This document shows, piece after piece, positions 61,262 to 64,000 of a stretch of DNA of 64,000 bases. Position 1 is the first letter of the stretch. The number at the start of each line of letters is the position of its first letter. The notes beneath the pieces are model-generated. The model saw only the letters and a program-made list of their open reading frames with translations, searched no databases and was not told the DNA's origin. The stretch is from GCA-2737725 sp965229355 (GTDB lineage Bacteria > Pseudomonadota > Alphaproteobacteria > Rhodospirillales > Rhodospirillaceae). The DNA is taken from contig OZ245869.1 of NCBI GenBank assembly GCA_965229355.1, positions 3,968,001-4,032,000 of the forward strand, given 5' to 3'. The translations under genes were made by a program, and so were the position numbers.

Positions 61262-62470
61262 CTACTGCATACCCAAAGCGCTATTGGTGCTGCCGAAAGC
61301 TGCTGCCGTTTTGGCTTTCTCGCCTTGCGGTGTTTCTTTCACCGTCACAGCACTGCCGGGGCTTAAGCGCGATGCGCCGTCGATCACAACCATGTCGCCC
61401 GCATTCAAGCCTTCGGCAATTACGGTCACGTTGTCATCGGAATAGCCCAATTGCACGACCACGCGCTCAGCCGCGTTATTGACGATGCGAAACACGTAGT
61501 TGCCTTCAAGGCCGGGCCGCACCGCCACAGCGGGTACAACAAACGCACCTTTTGAAACGCCAGTTCTAATCCGCACTGCAACAAACTGACCAGGCGACAA
61601 CAGATCGGATTTATTCTCGAACTCAGCACGCACCTTCGCCGTGCCCGTTGCCATATCCACAGTGTTATCAAACGCAGTGATGCGGCCCGTCGCTAATACA
61701 GCGCCAGTCATGCGGTCGAACGCTTCCACGTTACCGCCACCCAGCGAGCCTGCATCATTACGCAGATCACCCAAGGCACCTTGCGCAACTGGGAACACAA
61801 CTGAGATCGGGTCCATTTGTGCAACGGTCACAATGCCATTTGCGTCAGAGGCCTTCACCACGTTGCCCGCATCGACGCGACGAATACCAACGCGGCCCGA
61901 CACAGGTGAAACAATGCGCGTGTACGATTGATTGACTTCGGCCTTCTTCACGTTGGCCTTATCCATCTGCACCATAGCGCGGTACTGATCAGACGCGGCC
62001 ACATACTTATCCATCGCCGCTTGGCTGACGGCACCACGGGCCACCAAGTCTTTGCCGCGCTGCAAATCTTGCTCGGCGGCACGCAGTTGCGCTTCATCAC
62101 GCGCTAATTCTGCTTTCGCTGCGGCCAAGGCCGCTTGCGTGGCGCGATCATCGATGGTGGCCAGTAACTGGCCTTCCTTCACCTGATCGCCTTCTTTGAA
62201 TTCAAGGGATGTTAAAATGCCATCGACCTGCGTGCGAATAACAACGCTGTGCAGACTTTCCACAGTGCCCGCCACTTCGGCCACGTGCGGCACATCGCGT
62301 TGATCAACTTTCACAACCGCCACAGGAATGGCAGGGCGCGTGTTCTGTTGCTTCGTCTGGCCGCTCCCTGCGACCAAAAGAATCCCCCCCACCAGAATCA
62401 AAGCCGCACTACCCGCCAATAACGGTAAGCGCGCTTTGGAGACTGTTAAACCAGGGATCGAAATACTCAC
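61262..62470 (-). CDS. RND periplasmic adaptor (membrane fusion protein)
   Basis: 402 residues from a GTG at 62470. An N-terminal membrane anchor (LPLLAGSAALILVGGILLVA) is followed by a biotinyl-lipoyl-like half (VVIRTQVDGILTSLEFKEGD). An alpha-hairpin comes next (ALAAAKAELARDEAQLRAAE), then the second lipoyl half (IVSPVSGRVGIRRVDAGNVV) and beta-barrel/membrane-proximal domains (LLSPGQFVAVRIRTGVSKGA). It bridges the RND permease to an outer-membrane channel. It is the first gene of the two-gene efflux operon. I see no adjacent TetR-type repressor. Confidence 0.9.
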   Translation of the reverse strand: MSISIPGLTVSKARLPLLAGSAALILVGGILLVAGSGQTKQQNTRPAIPVAVVKVDQRDVPHVAEVAGTVESLHSVVIRTQVDGILTSLEFKEGDQVKEGQLLATIDDRATQAALAAAKAELARDEAQLRAAEQDLQRGKDLVARGAVSQAAMDKYVAASDQYRAMVQMDKANVKKAEVNQSYTRIVSPVSGRVGIRRVDAGNVVKASDANGIVTVAQMDPISVVFPVAQGALGDLRNDAGSLGGGNVEAFDRMTGAVLATGRITAFDNTVDMATGTAKVRAEFENKSDLLSPGQFVAVRIRTGVSKGAFVVPAVAVRPGLEGNYVFRIVNNAAERVVVQLGYSDDNVTVIAEGLNAGDMVVIDGASRLSPGSAVTVKETPQGEKAKTAAAFGSTNSALGMQ

Positions 62471-62823
62471 GGGGTGCTACTCTATATGACGTGTTTGATT
62501 CATTATTTTTGGTTGCGGCGGCATACTAAAAATATGTGTTGCGAATGACTATTACAAAGTCGTGACATTATGCGCTTCGAACGCGAAAAAAGCAGGCTTT
62601 CCGACACTTTGAAAGGGTTGGAGCACGTATTTTTTACGGCCCACGCTCGGGTTTTGAACGCACGCTGTGACAGCTTAAAGCAGCCCCGTGGGGCAACCTT
62701 GTGGCGTCATAGGCCAGACTCTGGAGTAAAGGTCGAGGGTGCCCGCCCGAGGTGCCCAACATTCGGGGCCACCCCATGGACTGTTCATTCCACGAATACC
62801 GCAAATAAGGTATATGGGCCCAG
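62471..62823. other. gene-free stretch between efflux operon and NAPE-PLD-like gene
   Basis: No gene I can support; an 85-codon frame at 62570 on the plus strand has no ribosome site. It contains a GCCCCGTGGGGC hairpin near 62683 and should hold the efflux operon promoter just right of 62470. Confidence 0.4.
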
Positions 62824-63948
62824 CTAATCGATGGGCCAGGGCACTGACTTTGGCAGGCTGACCGCACCCACCATTTCGGCAGCTGGAGTTGTAACAGCCT
62901 GGCCGTTTGCAGCCCGCCACCACGGCTTCACCCCCTCGACATGCGCAGGCTCAACAGGCTCGCCCAAGCGCGGCATCACGAGCGGCGTGCCCGCCTTGCC
63001 GCCCAAATCCAATAACGTCTCCGCCGGATCATCCCACGGGTGCATGGCTAAATTAAACGTGCCCCAGTGCACAGGCAGAAACGGAGCCCCGCCCAACAGC
63101 TCCCACGCTTTCAGGGCGTTCTCGGGCCCTAAGTGAATATCGCCCCAGGCCGCATGAAACGCGCCCACTTCCAGCATGATCAGATCGAATGGCCCTAAGC
63201 GATCACGGATGACTTGGTACTCAGTGGTCAGGCCCGTATCACCGCTGAAGAACACCGCATGATGCGGCGAGCGGATCACAAGCGATGACCACAACGTCGC
63301 ATTCCGGTCTTTAAGGCCGCGCCCGGAAAAATGCTGTGATGGTGCGGCTGTAACGGAAAGCCCGGTGTGGGGCAGCGTGTAGGTTTCCCACCAATCGAGT
63401 TCGTGAATACGCTCATGCGCAATACCCCACGCTTCTAAATGCGCGCCGACACCCAGCGATGTCACAAACGGCACATTGGATTTCGCGAGCGCGCGTATGG
63501 TTGGGTAATCAAGGTGGTCGTAGTGATCGTGCGATATCGCGATCAAATCCACCGGCGGCATTTCAGATAGCGAGACCGGCACCGGCTGAAAGCGTTTCGG
63601 GCCAATCAGTTGCGACGGCGATACACGCGACCCCCACACCGGGTCCGTCAGCACGCGCCAGCCATCGATTTCAATCAGGACTGTGGAATGACCCAGCCAT
63701 GTCGCGCGCAATCCACTTTCGGCGCGCCTCTTCCATGTCTCAAGCGGGTTCAACGACGGTAGCGCGCTTTGCGGCACGCGGCGCTCGCCACCGCAAATGA
63801 AATCACTGATCTTGGGAAAGGACACAGCCGGGTTGCGCAAGCCCGGCAAAATAGGATGCACGTTTTGGAAACGCTCACCCGCCCACAACGGCGATGCCTT
63901 CATGCGCTCTAACCGCGCGCCAGCGGATTTTTGGCCAAGGGCTTTCAT
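62824..63948 (-). CDS. NAPE-PLD/UlaG-like metallo-beta-lactamase-fold hydrolase
   Basis: 374 residues from the ATG at 63948 (a GTG at 63954 is possible). The metal motif AISHDHYDHLDYPTIRAL (HxHxDH) and the preceding WLGHSTVLIEIDGWRVLTDP are the signature of the COG2220 branch, which includes N-acylphosphatidylethanolamine phospholipase D. Further ligands are in TAAPSQHFSGRG, FFSGDTGLTTEY and PVHWGTFNLAMHPWDDP. The N-terminal extension (NVHPILPGLRNP) is typical for this bacterial subgroup. It probably cleaves a phosphodiester or lipid amide-type substrate in the cytosol. It is a single gene upstream of the efflux operon. Confidence 0.85.
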   Translation of the reverse strand: MKALGQKSAGARLERMKASPLWAGERFQNVHPILPGLRNPAVSFPKISDFICGGERRVPQSALPSLNPLETWKRRAESGLRATWLGHSTVLIEIDGWRVLTDPVWGSRVSPSQLIGPKRFQPVPVSLSEMPPVDLIAISHDHYDHLDYPTIRALAKSNVPFVTSLGVGAHLEAWGIAHERIHELDWWETYTLPHTGLSVTAAPSQHFSGRGLKDRNATLWSSLVIRSPHHAVFFSGDTGLTTEYQVIRDRLGPFDLIMLEVGAFHAAWGDIHLGPENALKAWELLGGAPFLPVHWGTFNLAMHPWDDPAETLLDLGGKAGTPLVMPRLGEPVEPAHVEGVKPWWRAANGQAVTTPAAEMVGAVSLPKSVPWPID

Positions 63949-64000
63949 GGGCACTTACATAGGCACCAAAAAGGCAGGCCGCCAATATGGCCGAGCGATT

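Overview
The window looks like an alphaproteobacterial chromosome with G+C in the mid-50s by eye. The main indications are an EcfG-like ECF sigma factor, at least five intergenic copies of the alphaproteobacterial general-stress promoter (GGAAC, 16-17 nt, CGTT), a DUF6481 protein, an RcnB/glycine-zipper protein, a YjhX-family protein, large TonB-dependent receptors with the EEIVVTA plug start, and many Tat-type signals. Caulobacterales, Sphingomonadales or Micropepsales relatives would all fit; I cannot settle the genus.

Layout. (1) 0-14.3 kb: a leftward phage-derived replication/regulation module (CI/LexA-type repressor at 13.6 kb, divergent Cro-like gene, DnaA domain-IV protein, DUF1376 protein, two unknown proteins) and an MptE-like fragment at the left edge. 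Mixed with these are non-phage genes: a PAS histidine kinase, DUF6481, a small membrane protein, a GH114-like secreted protein, an unknown 257-residue protein and an A+T-richer XRE-ImmA/IrrE gene pair. (2) 14.4-19.4 kb: a secreted subtilase, then a two-gene operon with an unknown exported protein and a metzincin-type metalloprotease. (3) 19.9-27.7 kb: an envelope/stress region with an Mrr-like membrane protein, an RcnB/glycine-zipper protein, DUF2231, a DESFPASDPPS protein, DUF4142, the ECF sigma factor, a beta-barrel protein and an Ala/Gly/Thr-rich exported protein. Several of these carry stress promoters. (4) 27.7-33 kb: a GSCFA protein and two tandem hybrid histidine kinases of identical length. 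(5) 33-39.6 kb and 46.7-53.3 kb: two clusters that combine Tat-exported DUF1838 proteins with a TonB-dependent receptor. They also carry an alpha/beta-hydrolase-like protein plus IclR regulator, or an exported NmrA-like protein plus a metallo-beta-lactamase-fold protein. They look like uptake/processing loci for an unknown substrate. (6) 40-46.5 kb: REP-like repeats, orphan yjhX behind a terminator hairpin, a PAS-GAF hybrid kinase coupled to an exported VOC protein, and a Vgb-like propeller. (7) 53.8-64 kb: a 1360-residue hybrid kinase with four tandem GAF-like modules, an RND efflux pump with its adaptor, and a NAPE-PLD-like hydrolase.

The most interesting points are these. A roughly 230-residue C-terminal module, built of two homologous Cys-ending halves, is carried by three otherwise unrelated exported proteins (GH114-like, subtilase, Vgb-like propeller). 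A general-stress regulon can be read from promoter sequences. A three-way-junction RNA candidate lies at 4218-4346. Two exported or membrane proteins have lost canonical catalytic residues. Five sensor kinases are present without any DNA-binding response regulator.
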